This document shows positions 51,722-60,457 of a stretch of 64,000 bases of DNA, piece after piece (within the stretch, counting starts at the first letter, position 1; each line of letters starts with the position of its first letter). The stretch is from assembly GCA_002377695.1 (NCBI GenBank), contig DFQH01000005.1, positions 31,844 to 95,843 of the forward strand, in the 5' to 3' direction. The notes under the pieces are model-generated. The model was not told the DNA's origin. It made no database searches and saw only the letters and a program-made list of their open reading frames with translations. The position numbers and the translations under genes were made by a program. Source of the DNA: Citromicrobium sp. UBA3494. Its GTDB lineage: Bacteria > Pseudomonadota > Alphaproteobacteria > Sphingomonadales > Sphingomonadaceae.

Positions 51722-53740
51722 ATGACCTCACTTCGCCCCAATCTGGTTAAGCGCATCGACCGATTGCCCAAGCCGACAAATGTCGCTGGCGCTTTGCAGC
51801 CTCTGTTCGAGGCTATCAGCAACTCGATTCATTCCGTTCAGGCACGTTTTGGAGACCAGGTCACCGGACTTGGTAAGATCGAGGTCACTGTCGAGACCAA
51901 TCGCAAGAAGGAGAATGTGTGGGCGCTTGTTCAGGACAACGGGCTTGGGCTCAATGCGAAGAATTGGGACGCATTTACGACCACCGATACCGACAACAAG
52001 ATTCAAATCGGAGGTAAAGGTGTGGGTCGGCTCCTTTGGCTCGACTGTTTCCGATCGATCAAAGTGACGAGCACTTTTGAGACCGACGATGGTTTGATGA
52101 AGCGCACATTCGACTTTGTTCTGGCGCTTAATGACCAGATTCAGAACGAGTCGGTCGTTCCAGCGCCAGACAGTCCTGGCCCGTCGTTTCAAGTTCGCTT
52201 CGATGGCCTCCGTGACAACGGGTATCTGGCCAAATTTCCTGGTCGAGACAATTTCGTGTTTCAGCATCTAACGTCGCATTTCCTGCCTACTTTCATTGGC
52301 GGAAGGTGCCCGCAGATCACGGTGCATGTCGGTGACGAAACTCGACATTTCCCGGAAGCAATCGACGACATTGTCCATCGTCGCGAGACTGAGATTGAAT
52401 TGCAGACCGATGAATACGGATTGCTGCGTTTAACTTTGATGGAGTGCGACAAAGTGGCGAGCGCAGACCTCGCTGGTTCGCACTTCGTCCATTTCATCGC
52501 ACACGACCGAACGGTCCAGTCGCGGAGTATCGACAGCAAGCTTGGCTTGAAATACTTCGGTGACGACGCGGACCGAGTGTTTCATGCCATCGTCACCGGC
52601 GAGTTTCTCGACCAGAACGTCAATCAGGAGCGCACTGCGTTCATGTTTGAAGACGTGGTGATCGACCGGATCATAAATGACGTTTGCACCGACGAGATCG
52701 AGAGGTTCTTGGCCGAACCACTTTCCGAGTTGGGTGGCGAACAGCGCAAAAGAATTGAAGAAATAACCGAGTCCTACCCGTCCGTTGCGTTCGGCGACAC
52801 TGACGAGCTGCAGGCGAAACTGCCATCCGGTGAGCTTCATCCGGACGCCATCTATGGTCATTTGGCACGGGAGCGTTTTCGTCGTGACCAGCGTCAAGCC
52901 GAGAAGATCAAATCGGTTATGCGTCGGTTGAAGGAAGGCGAAGTAGGTCCGGATTCATTCGACCAGGCAATTTCGGAAGCGGGCAAAGCAATCGGCGAAG
53001 CCGAACAACGCAGCCTCACTGAGTATATCGTTCGCCGCAAGGTTGTACTCGATTTCATAGAAATTCTCTTGCAGAAGGTGCGCGAGGACACGCGCGACAG
53101 TTCCTACCAGCGCGAAGACCTGTTGCATTCGTTCATCTGTCCGCTTCGGATCAACACTTTGGCAGATGGCTCGCATAAGGTCACAGCCGCTGCATCTCAT
53201 GACCTTTGGATTGTCGATGAGCGCCTGACCTTCGCGCAGTATTTCAGTTCTGATCAGGAATTCTCTGCACTTTCGAAAGCCATCGAGTCCGACGATCGTC
53301 CCGATGTCCTCATTTTCGATTATGCGCATGGATTGAAGGAATCTGACGATGCGGCGAAAATCCTGCTGATCGAATTCAAGCGGCCTAATCGCACGGACTA
53401 CTCCGACACGGATAATCCGCAGATGCAGGTCGAGCGGTACATCAAGACGCTACAGGGAGGCGGCTTAAATGATGTTAAGGGCCGACCGATCAAGCTTGAT
53501 GATCGCACTGTCTTTCATTGCTTCATCGTTGCCGACATTGTCGGCAAGCTCGATGAGTGGACTTTCAGTTGGCAGCGTACAGCTGACGGTCGCGGCCGCA
53601 TCTACCAACCTCGCGACGGCTTCCGCGGGACAATTGAACTAGTTGGCTGGGATGCCCTTCTCGGTGACGCTCGGGACCGGAACAAGGCGTTTTTTGAACG
53701 CGCCGGGATTTCCGGGAGAAGTTACTTCAGTGCTGATTGA
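51722..53740 (+). CDS. Stand-alone GHKL ATPase with C-terminal nuclease-like motif
   Basis: A 672-aa protein. The N-terminal GHKL (Hsp90/MutL/MORC-like) ATPase shows N-box LFEAISNSIHSVQ (about 28-40), G1 VQDNGLGL (about 72) and G2 QIGGKGVGRLLW (about 96-107). A middle region is rich in charged helices. The C-terminal part includes DVLIFDYAHG and KILLIEFKRPNRTDYSD, an E-x-K-type pattern like PD-(D/E)XK nucleases. GHKL ATPases fused to nuclease-like ends are known in prokaryotic defence contexts; I cannot name this one. GC and third-position bias are lower than in backbone genes, pointing to acquisition. Confidence 0.72.
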   Translation: MTSLRPNLVKRIDRLPKPTNVAGALQPLFEAISNSIHSVQARFGDQVTGLGKIEVTVETNRKKENVWALVQDNGLGLNAKNWDAFTTTDTDNKIQIGGKGVGRLLWLDCFRSIKVTSTFETDDGLMKRTFDFVLALNDQIQNESVVPAPDSPGPSFQVRFDGLRDNGYLAKFPGRDNFVFQHLTSHFLPTFIGGRCPQITVHVGDETRHFPEAIDDIVHRRETEIELQTDEYGLLRLTLMECDKVASADLAGSHFVHFIAHDRTVQSRSIDSKLGLKYFGDDADRVFHAIVTGEFLDQNVNQERTAFMFEDVVIDRIINDVCTDEIERFLAEPLSELGGEQRKRIEEITESYPSVAFGDTDELQAKLPSGELHPDAIYGHLARERFRRDQRQAEKIKSVMRRLKEGEVGPDSFDQAISEAGKAIGEAEQRSLTEYIVRRKVVLDFIEILLQKVREDTRDSSYQREDLLHSFICPLRINTLADGSHKVTAAASHDLWIVDERLTFAQYFSSDQEFSALSKAIESDDRPDVLIFDYAHGLKESDDAAKILLIEFKRPNRTDYSDTDNPQMQVERYIKTLQGGGLNDVKGRPIKLDDRTVFHCFIVADIVGKLDEWTFSWQRTADGRGRIYQPRDGFRGTIELVGWDALLGDARDRNKAFFERAGISGRSYFSAD

Positions 53741-53905
53741 GGAGCTGCCCTTCCGGGCAACCTGCTCTATCCGCTGGCGCGGACCGGGCCTGTAGTCCCG
53801 GCCCATTCGGGTGACGATCAGGGGCAGTATGAAGCGGAGCGGGAATTCCTGATGGACGCGCTCTGTCCCGCGCTTTCAGCGCTCCTGAGGGCGCGGCATT
53901 CCTGA
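53741..53905 (+). pseudogene. 3' remnant of a displaced backbone gene
   Basis: Directly after the GHKL stop and in the same frame, 54 codons (containing NLLYPLARTGPVVPAHSGD and LMDALCPALSALLRARHS) run to a TGA at 53903-53905. Third positions are host-like GC-rich, unlike the GHKL gene, and no start codon or ribosome site exists. It looks like the tail of an older gene whose front was replaced by the GHKL gene. The original function is unknown. Confidence 0.55.
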
Positions 53906-54225
53906 GCTAACCCGCAGGCACTCTTGCCTCTCTCATTGCCGGAGGCCCGCTGGCGCACTGATCGCGCGCGCAGGACCTCCGTCGGCTTCGCGCCGTTGCA
54001 AGGGTGCCGTTTTTGTCTGGATCGCCGGACGATCCATGGCGGGAACACCAAAGGCTTTGCCCTCTCGTTCCCGAAACCGGAAGTAGACACCCCCGTGTGG
54101 CGTGCTTCGCCCGCTGGCCCGCGCCAGAGCATCGATTCCGGTTTTCCCTCCCCCTCCCATCCTCGCCGGAAAGCAGGCCGCATGCCGCGTGTCGGATGCG
54201 GCTTTCAGCCGAAGGAGGGCAGAAA
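53906..54225. other. Leader of the two-gene DUF3768 unit
   Basis: About 320 bp with no supportable gene. It holds a hairpin GGATCG-CCGGA-CGATCC at 54019-54035 just after a T-run (GCCGTTTTTG), and a GCCGC/GCGGC pair at about 54184-54202. It may be a regulatory leader. Confidence 0.45.
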
Positions 54226-54414
54226 ATGGGTGATCTGATCTTGAACTACCGCGCTTGCGGAGCCGAGTGCCGCGAGGACTGGTTACGGATGCTGGCTAAC
54301 GAAAATGGCTTGCCGTTCGGGACGGTGCAGCGTCTGGCCGAGGAACTGGGCGAGCGCGAGGATTTTGGCGAGCTGGTCGAACAGTGCGAACTTGACGCGA
54401 GGGCAGTGCAATGA
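54226..54414 (+). CDS. Small conserved element protein (62 aa)
   Basis: A 62-aa protein starting MGDLILNYRACGAECREDWL, with a helical, acidic C-terminus (LAEELGEREDFGELVEQCELD) and three cysteines. No function known. The start is fixed by a strong AGGAGGG 8 nt upstream. It overlaps the DUF3768 gene as ATGA. Such pairs are common on alphaproteobacterial mobile elements (from memory). Confidence 0.65.
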   Translation: MGDLILNYRACGAECREDWLRMLANENGLPFGTVQRLAEELGEREDFGELVEQCELDARAVQ

Positions 54415-54794
54415 GTGCTGTCACCCTTTCCCGAAGCGAGCGGATTGCCCGGCTCAATGACCGGGCGCGGCAGGCGATGGGGTTGGCCTGCGTTGCCGTT
54501 GCAACCGAAGGCTTCCGGGCGTTGCCCGAGGCGGATAAATCGCGAGTGCGCGAACTGGTTGAGACGTTCGACGCCTTCACGCCGGATAACGATCCTTATG
54601 GAGAACGTGATTTCGGGGCGATCTATCAGGATGACGAAGGTTGCTGGACGACCACGCGACCGGCGCGGCCTGCAGAAACCGTGTTCTGGAAGATCGACGC
54701 ATACGACCGCGATTTGCAGTTCGGCAGCGAAGACCCGGCTGATCCGGCGGTCACCCGGCGCGTTCTCACCATAATGCTCGCCGACGAGTATTGA
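54411..54794 (+). CDS. DUF3768 protein
   Basis: A 127-aa protein matching DUF3768: RIARLNDRARQAMG, VETFDAFTPDNDPYGERDFG, VFWKIDAYDRDLQFGSEDP and TRRVLTIMLADEY. Function unknown, but the family is common on plasmids and integrative elements of this lineage. It overlaps the 62-aa gene, and the large restriction-type gene starts 51 bp after its stop. Confidence 0.85.
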   Translation: MSAVTLSRSERIARLNDRARQAMGLACVAVATEGFRALPEADKSRVRELVETFDAFTPDNDPYGERDFGAIYQDDEGCWTTTRPARPAETVFWKIDAYDRDLQFGSEDPADPAVTRRVLTIMLADEY

Positions 54795-54845
54795 GACACC
54801 ATATTGCAATTGCGGCGCGGTCAATCTCGCGACTACAAGCACTTG

Positions 54846-57800
54846 ATGACTGCGCCGCAAGATCAAATCGAACAATTCATCGCCGATTGGCGCGAGACAG
54901 GCGGCAGTGAACTCGCCAACACACAACTCTTCATCAATGGCCTAACCCAGCTGCTCGGTGTCGATCCACCGCGAGGGGCCAAGGCGGATGACGCCACCAA
55001 CGACTATGTGTTCGAGCGCCGCGTGTTTCAGGACAATGGCGACGGCACGGAGAGTTTCGGGCGCATCGATTGCTACAAGCGCGATTGCTTCGTGCTCGAA
55101 GCCAAGCAGGGCAGCGAAGCCGACCGCGCCGCTGCCGAAAAGGGCGATGAAGACCTCGATCTATTCGGCCAGACGGCCAAGGCCCGTGTTGCCCGTGGCA
55201 CCGCGCGGCGCGGCACGCCGTCCTGGGCTAAGGCCATGCAGGAGGCGAAGGGGCAGGCCGAGCGTTACGCAAAGGCGCTGCCCACCGAACATGGCTGGCC
55301 GCCGTTCCTCTTGGTGGCCGACATCGGATATTGCATCGAGGTCTATGCTGACTTCACCGGCACCGGAAAGGCTTACGCGCAGTTTCCTGACCGTGCCGGT
55401 TATCGCATCATGTTGGAGGACCTGCGCGACGACAAGGTTCGCGAACGCCTCGCGGCGATCTGGACCGATCCGCAAAGCCTCGACCCGGCCTCACGCTCCG
55501 CCGCCGTCACCCGTGAAATTGCCGACCTGCTGGCTACACTCTCCAAGCGACTAGAGCGCAACCACGATCCCGAAACCGTCAGTGGCTTTCTCATGCGCGT
55601 GCTGTTCACGATGTTCGCTGAAGACACAGAAGTCCTGCTGCCGAAGGACAGCTTCAAGACGCTGCTGAAAGCGCATGAGGACAATCTCGACAACCTGCCC
55701 CGCTCGCTGACGGCATTGTGGAAGGCGATGGATTCGGGCGAGTTCTCGCCCGCGCTCGCGGTGCAGGTGCGCAAATTCAATGGCTACCTCTTCAAGAACA
55801 CCGAAGCACTGCCGCTCGATGCCGACGAACTGAAGGTGCTGATTGAAGCAGCGAACAAGGTCTGGACCGATGTCGAGCCGGCAATCTTTGGCACGCTGCT
55901 CGAACGCGCGCTCAACGTGAAGGAACGGGCAAAACTAGGCGCGCACTACACGCCGCGTGCTTATGTTGAGCGGCTGATCGGCCCAACGATCATGGAACCG
56001 CTTCGCGCCGACTGGAACGGTGTGCGCGCTGCTGCCTCCGAACTTATCGGCGCAGACAAGGCGAAAGAGGCAAAGGCGCTGGTCGAGGGGTTCCATGCAA
56101 AGCTGGCGCAAACCCGCGTGCTCGATCCTGCCTGCGGCACCGGCAATTTCCTTTACGTCGCTATGGCGCGGATGAAGGAACTGGAGGGCGAAGTGCTCGA
56201 CCTTTTGGTTGAGCTGGGTGACGACCAGTATGTTGCGGAGATCACCGGACACACGATCACACCGGAAAACTTCCTCGGAATCGAGATCAACCCGCGCGCC
56301 GCCGCCATCGCGCAACTTGTGCTGTGGATCGGCTATCTCCAATGGCATTTCCGCGTGAACGGCAAGGACCGCGCGCCGCCCGAGCCGATCCTGAAAGACA
56401 TTCGCACAATTGAGAACCGGGACGCGCTGATCGATTACGATAAGCGCGAACTGGAGCGAAACGAGCACGGCAAGCCGCTTAGCATCTGGGATGGAATCAG
56501 CTTCAAAGAGCACCCAGTCACCGGAAAGCTGGTGCCTGACGAAACTGGGCGGAAGGAACTCTACCGTTATATCAAGCCGCGATCGACAAAGTGGCCGAAG
56601 GCAGATTTCATTGTCGGAAACCCTCCTTTTATTGGCAAGCGAGAAATGCGATCGCAACTGGGCGAAAAGTACGTCGACGCCGTGCGAAGCTCATTCGATC
56701 TTCCCGAAAATTGCGACTTTGTGATGTACTGGTGGCACCTATCAGCGGAGGTTGTGAAAAAAGGTAAGTCTAGACGCTTTGGCTTAATCACCACTTCGCA
56801 GATTACCGGCTCCTTCAATTCGAGCATCGTGTCTGATCATCTGCTAAATGAAGAGCCCGTCTCGATCCTGTTTGCAGTTCCTGATCATCCTTGGGTCGAT
56901 AACAACGATGGAGCGTCTGTCCGCATCGCAATGACGGCAGTTGGTCAGGGAAACCGAGATGGCTTGCTGAATCGCCTGAAGCACGTTCGTGGGGACGGAG
57001 ATCATGAGGACTCCTCTGAATTTGAAGCCACCAGTGGATACATACTTTCCAACCTCATGATTGGCCCCAACGTTAGGGGCTGCCAGAACTTGCGTTCAAA
57101 CAACGCACTATCTGCCGTCGGCTACCAGTTTAACGGGCGAGGTTTTGCAGTCACTGCGGATGAAGCGCAACGATACCTCGCGAGAAACGAGGCAATCTCA
57201 AAACATCTGAAGCCTTTTGTGAATGGAAACGACATCACCCAGAAGCCTCGCAATCTCTGGATGTTCGACTTTTGGGGACTCAAGGAGGCCGAACTCTCGG
57301 CCTCGTTCCCAGAAGCGTATCAGCACTTACTTTTACATGTGAAGCCCGAGAGGGATGTGAACCCTAGGGACATCCGTCGTCGTAACTGGTGGATATTTGG
57401 CGAAGCGCTGAGTACCTTTCGTCCCGCACTGGAAGGTCTGAATAGGTGTATTGCAACGCCAATAACTTCTAAACACCGGGTATTCACATTTTTGGATGCT
57501 CCGGCGGGCGGTGATAGCAACGTTGTCATGATTGCAAGCGCTGATGGACACCTGCTTGGGGTTTTGTCGTCGAATGTGCACGCGCTATGGTCGCTCCAAG
57601 CTGGTACTCGGCGTGGGATTGGCAATCATCCACGCTACAACAAAGGCCGCTGCTTTGACTCCTTCCCATTCCCGGGCGATGTTCCTGATGATCTAAAAGT
57701 GAAGATCCGTCTCGAAGCCGAAGCACTCGATGCGCTGCGTAAGCGGGTCCTTGCTGAGCATGAAGACCTCACCCTCACCAAGCTCTACAACGTGCTCGAA

Positions 57801-58307
57801 GCACTGAAAGAGGGCCGCGCGCTGACCGATGCCGAGCGCAATATCCATGATCGCGGCCTCGTCACCCTGATCCGCCAGCATCACGACGCCATCGACCGCC
57901 AAGTGGCAGAGGCCTATGGCTGGCCTGCCGATCTTTCAGACGAGGACATCCTCACCCGCCTCGTCGCGCTCAACAAGGAACGCGCTGCCGAGGAAGCCAA
58001 GGGGCTAATCCGCTGGCTACGCCCCGAATATCAGGCGCCGGACTATCAGGCTCCGGTCACGCAGACGCTTGACCTTGGCGAAGCAGCGGCCCCCGTGCCC
58101 GACAATGTGCTTCCCTGGCCTGACAAGCTCCCCGAACAGGTCAGCGCCGTTGCCGCCGTCCTATCCGCCTCAACCGTGCCGCTCGCCCCGCAGGATGTCG
58201 CTCGCACCTTCAAGGGCAAACGCGCCGCAACCGTGCGCCCGATCCTCGATTCCCTCACTGCCATCGGACAGGCACGTCGTCTGAAAGATGGACGATACGC
58301 AGCGTGA
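54846..58307 (+). CDS. MmeI-like type IIL/IIG restriction-modification enzyme
   Basis: A single-chain restriction and methylation protein of 1153 aa. N-terminal nuclease pattern GRIDCYKRDCFVLEAKQ (Asp ... Glu-x-Lys, about 70-90); helical linker; N6-adenine methylase domain with SAM motif VLDPACGTGNFLYVA (about 430) and catalytic NPPFIGK (about 590); then a target-recognition domain (about 620-960) and helical C-terminus. The start at ATG 54846 (MTAPQDQIEQF) follows weak signals. The recognition-domain region (about 56550-57650) is much more AT-rich than the flanks, as if exchanged. The stop overlaps the next gene by 4 bp. Confidence 0.85.
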   Translation: MTAPQDQIEQFIADWRETGGSELANTQLFINGLTQLLGVDPPRGAKADDATNDYVFERRVFQDNGDGTESFGRIDCYKRDCFVLEAKQGSEADRAAAEKGDEDLDLFGQTAKARVARGTARRGTPSWAKAMQEAKGQAERYAKALPTEHGWPPFLLVADIGYCIEVYADFTGTGKAYAQFPDRAGYRIMLEDLRDDKVRERLAAIWTDPQSLDPASRSAAVTREIADLLATLSKRLERNHDPETVSGFLMRVLFTMFAEDTEVLLPKDSFKTLLKAHEDNLDNLPRSLTALWKAMDSGEFSPALAVQVRKFNGYLFKNTEALPLDADELKVLIEAANKVWTDVEPAIFGTLLERALNVKERAKLGAHYTPRAYVERLIGPTIMEPLRADWNGVRAAASELIGADKAKEAKALVEGFHAKLAQTRVLDPACGTGNFLYVAMARMKELEGEVLDLLVELGDDQYVAEITGHTITPENFLGIEINPRAAAIAQLVLWIGYLQWHFRVNGKDRAPPEPILKDIRTIENRDALIDYDKRELERNEHGKPLSIWDGISFKEHPVTGKLVPDETGRKELYRYIKPRSTKWPKADFIVGNPPFIGKREMRSQLGEKYVDAVRSSFDLPENCDFVMYWWHLSAEVVKKGKSRRFGLITTSQITGSFNSSIVSDHLLNEEPVSILFAVPDHPWVDNNDGASVRIAMTAVGQGNRDGLLNRLKHVRGDGDHEDSSEFEATSGYILSNLMIGPNVRGCQNLRSNNALSAVGYQFNGRGFAVTADEAQRYLARNEAISKHLKPFVNGNDITQKPRNLWMFDFWGLKEAELSASFPEAYQHLLLHVKPERDVNPRDIRRRNWWIFGEALSTFRPALEGLNRCIATPITSKHRVFTFLDAPAGGDSNVVMIASADGHLLGVLSSNVHALWSLQAGTRRGIGNHPRYNKGRCFDSFPFPGDVPDDLKVKIRLEAEALDALRKRVLAEHEDLTLTKLYNVLEALKEGRALTDAERNIHDRGLVTLIRQHHDAIDRQVAEAYGWPADLSDEDILTRLVALNKERAAEEAKGLIRWLRPEYQAPDYQAPVTQTLDLGEAAAPVPDNVLPWPDKLPEQVSAVAAVLSASTVPLAPQDVARTFKGKRAATVRPILDSLTAIGQARRLKDGRYAA

Positions 58308-59092
58308 GCGACGAAGCGAACCTACCTCGGAATGCCCATCAACGGGTTGGTTCGATCAGCAATGCGCATGCCGGGCGTGAGTTCGAACAGTCGGCCCGGG
58401 ATTTCCTGTCATCCCAAGGACTCGAGCTGGACTTCAATTTCTCTGCGCTGATTGGGCATGAGCGAAAGAAGGCGCACAACTTCGACTTGGGTGGCGATGC
58501 CCCACCAGTGCTTGTTGAGTGCAAGTCATACACCTGGACCAGCGGCGGCAACACGCCCAGCGCGAAGCTGCGGTCACTCAACGAGGCGATGCTGCATTTC
58601 ATCCTGGCACCGCCTGGCTATCGCAAGATTCTAATCGTGCAGGAGAGCCTTCGCGAAGGTCGCAGCGAGAGTCTGGCCGAATATTATCTACGCACTCAGG
58701 GCCACATGGTGCCGGAGGATGTTGAAGTCTGGGAACTCAATCCAGTGAGCATGTCAGGTCGCCGACTTGAGCTAGAGGCCACTGCGGAGCCGAGCCTTCC
58801 CATCGCTCCACCTACGCCACAAGGAATTGCCAACTCCATGCCTACGACCGATGATTTCCGGGAGGCAATCCGCAAGAAACTGCGCCTTGCCGAGATGCGC
58901 CAAGCTACGTTTCTCGATATCAATTCCGGCGAACTCCATCGCGAGCTCGGAGGATATCCGGGGCCGAAAGCAGCCATGCCGAGCTGCTGCAACGCAATGT
59001 ATGCGGAGCAGAAAGCTGCAGATTCAATTCTGGCCCAACCACCAAAGGGAAAGGGTGCATCCCTGACCATCCGTTACAAGCTTCCGAGGTAG
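58304..59092 (+). CDS. PD-(D/E)XK nuclease-like protein with conserved C-terminal domain
   Basis: A 262-aa protein. The N-terminal half shows HNFDLGGDAPPVLVECKSYTW, an Asp ... Glu-x-Lys nuclease pattern. The C-terminal part (LDINSGELHRELGGYPG, MPSCCNAMYAEQ, PPKGKGASLTIRYKLPR) is a domain I recall on restriction-type HNH proteins, probably DNA binding. It overlaps the MmeI-like gene by 4 bp, so it is probably an accessory nuclease of the same module. Confidence 0.7.
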   Translation: MSDEANLPRNAHQRVGSISNAHAGREFEQSARDFLSSQGLELDFNFSALIGHERKKAHNFDLGGDAPPVLVECKSYTWTSGGNTPSAKLRSLNEAMLHFILAPPGYRKILIVQESLREGRSESLAEYYLRTQGHMVPEDVEVWELNPVSMSGRRLELEATAEPSLPIAPPTPQGIANSMPTTDDFREAIRKKLRLAEMRQATFLDINSGELHRELGGYPGPKAAMPSCCNAMYAEQKAADSILAQPPKGKGASLTIRYKLPR

Positions 59093-59099
59093 GACCTGC

Positions 59100-60011
59100 A
59101 TGAGCGACATCAAACTCTACAGAATGACTCAGGGCGGCGTGGCCGAGTTGTCCGGCGGAGCGGTTGCTCTGGAGAAGTCGCTGCAGACCTTGTTCGAAGC
59201 CAATCTTGAGAGCCTTCTCGGTGTCCGGTTTCTTGCGAGCGAATTCATCACCAACGAGGGTGGCCGGATGGACAGTCTCGGGATCGACGAGAACAACAGC
59301 CCGGTGGTGATCGAATACAAGCGTTCGTCAAACGAGAACGTGATCAATCAAGGTCTGTTCTACCTTGATTGGCTCATGGGACACCGCAAGGACTTTGAAT
59401 GGCTTGTGCTGGAGAGGCTCGGCAAGGACGCTGCCAAAGCCGTCGATTGGTCCGGGCCGCGCCTGATCTGCATTGCCGGGGATTTCGGGAAGTACGACGA
59501 GCACGCGGTCAAGCAGATGAACCGCAATATTTCGCTCATCCGCTACCGGAAGTTCGAAGGTGACCTACTGCTGCTGGAACAACTTACCTCTGCCAGCGCA
59601 AAGGGACCGTCCACAGCGGCTTTGCCCGCCGCGCCGACCGGCACCAAACCAAATTACAAGACCATCGAAGATCAGATGGCAGAGGCACCCCAGGAGCTTA
59701 CCGACCTTTATCATTTGATGTCGGACTTCATGCTCGCGCTTGGCGACGATGTAGAAGCCAAGACCACTGCCTATTATGTCGCCTTCCGGCGCATCAAGAA
59801 CTTCGCCAGCCTCGAATTCCGCAATCAGGCCAAGAAGCTGCTGGTCTACGTCAAAGTCGATCCGGACAGCGTCTTGCTCGAACAGGGCTTTACCCGCGAT
59901 GTGCGCGGCATCGGCCATTTCGGCACTGGCGATCTTGAGATTACGATCCAGAGTTCCGCCGATTTCGAGAAGGCCAAGCCGCTGCTGGAAAAGTCCTACG
60001 AGGTATCCTAA
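59100..60011 (+). CDS. DUF5655-type nuclease-like protein
   Basis: A 303-aa protein. An N-terminal NucS/DUF91-like region with SLQTLFEANLESLLGVRFLASEF and MDSLGIDENNSPVVIEYKRS (Asp ... Glu-x-Lys), then a linker and a C-terminal DUF5655 domain (about 215-300: FRRIKNFASLEFRNQ, YVKVDPDSV, GHFGTGDLEITIQS). Probably DNA- or RNA-targeting; function unproven. It starts 7 bp after the preceding nuclease gene and completes a three-gene unit. Confidence 0.75.
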   Translation: MSDIKLYRMTQGGVAELSGGAVALEKSLQTLFEANLESLLGVRFLASEFITNEGGRMDSLGIDENNSPVVIEYKRSSNENVINQGLFYLDWLMGHRKDFEWLVLERLGKDAAKAVDWSGPRLICIAGDFGKYDEHAVKQMNRNISLIRYRKFEGDLLLLEQLTSASAKGPSTAALPAAPTGTKPNYKTIEDQMAEAPQELTDLYHLMSDFMLALGDDVEAKTTAYYVAFRRIKNFASLEFRNQAKKLLVYVKVDPDSVLLEQGFTRDVRGIGHFGTGDLEITIQSSADFEKAKPLLEKSYEVS

Positions 60012-60214
60012 GGACGCTAGGTTGTAGGCGATTGGCTCCTATCGCGTCGTTTCGGGCTCGTTTTGAGCACCCTGACTGGCCCCACGCGGTCAGCCTTCAA
60101 TGCCCTGCCCGCGCCGGTTCGCTCCGCTCACCCGTGTTGGACATGATGCCTTACCTTGGCCGTGCGGCCTTCCCGTTTGGTGCAACGAGCCACCAGACAC
60201 GAAAGGAAATCATC
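60012..60214. other. Spacer before the 74-aa backbone gene
   Basis: About 200 bp without a supportable gene; host-like in GC, and it ends in a ribosome site (AAAGGA) for the next gene. It probably marks the return from cargo to backbone. Confidence 0.4.
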
Positions 60215-60439
60215 ATGGCACGCAGCAATTCCGCACCCTCGCAGGAAACAAATCCGCCGGACTTCCTCGCCTGGCATGTCGCCAACAAGGGCGACAAGGG
60301 TTTCTGGACCCGCATTGGAGCCGCCTGGTTCCACCGCGACCGCAAGGGCCTTTCGCTCCAGCTGGAAGTGGTCCCGATCAATGGCCGGATCGTCCTGCGC
60401 ACGCCGCTGGACGACGAGAAGAAGGAACCGGGCGCTTAG
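60215..60439 (+). CDS. Small backbone protein (74 aa)
   Basis: A 74-aa protein with KGFWTRIGAAWFHRDRKGLSLQLEVVPINGRIVL, which resembles small DUF736-like proteins found on conjugative elements of alphaproteobacteria; I do not assign it firmly. Start ATG 60215 with AAAGGA 8 nt upstream. It is followed by the convergent AbiE-like pair. Confidence 0.6.
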   Translation: MARSNSAPSQETNPPDFLAWHVANKGDKGFWTRIGAAWFHRDRKGLSLQLEVVPINGRIVLRTPLDDEKKEPGA

Positions 60440-60457
60440 CGCCCGGCCTTCGGCCAC

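Noticed and set aside
53924..54238. A 104-codon plus-strand frame and a 121-codon minus-strand frame in the DUF3768 leader
   Set aside because: Composition is Arg/Pro-rich, no ribosome site, no family; both overlap hairpins and the real start at 54226.
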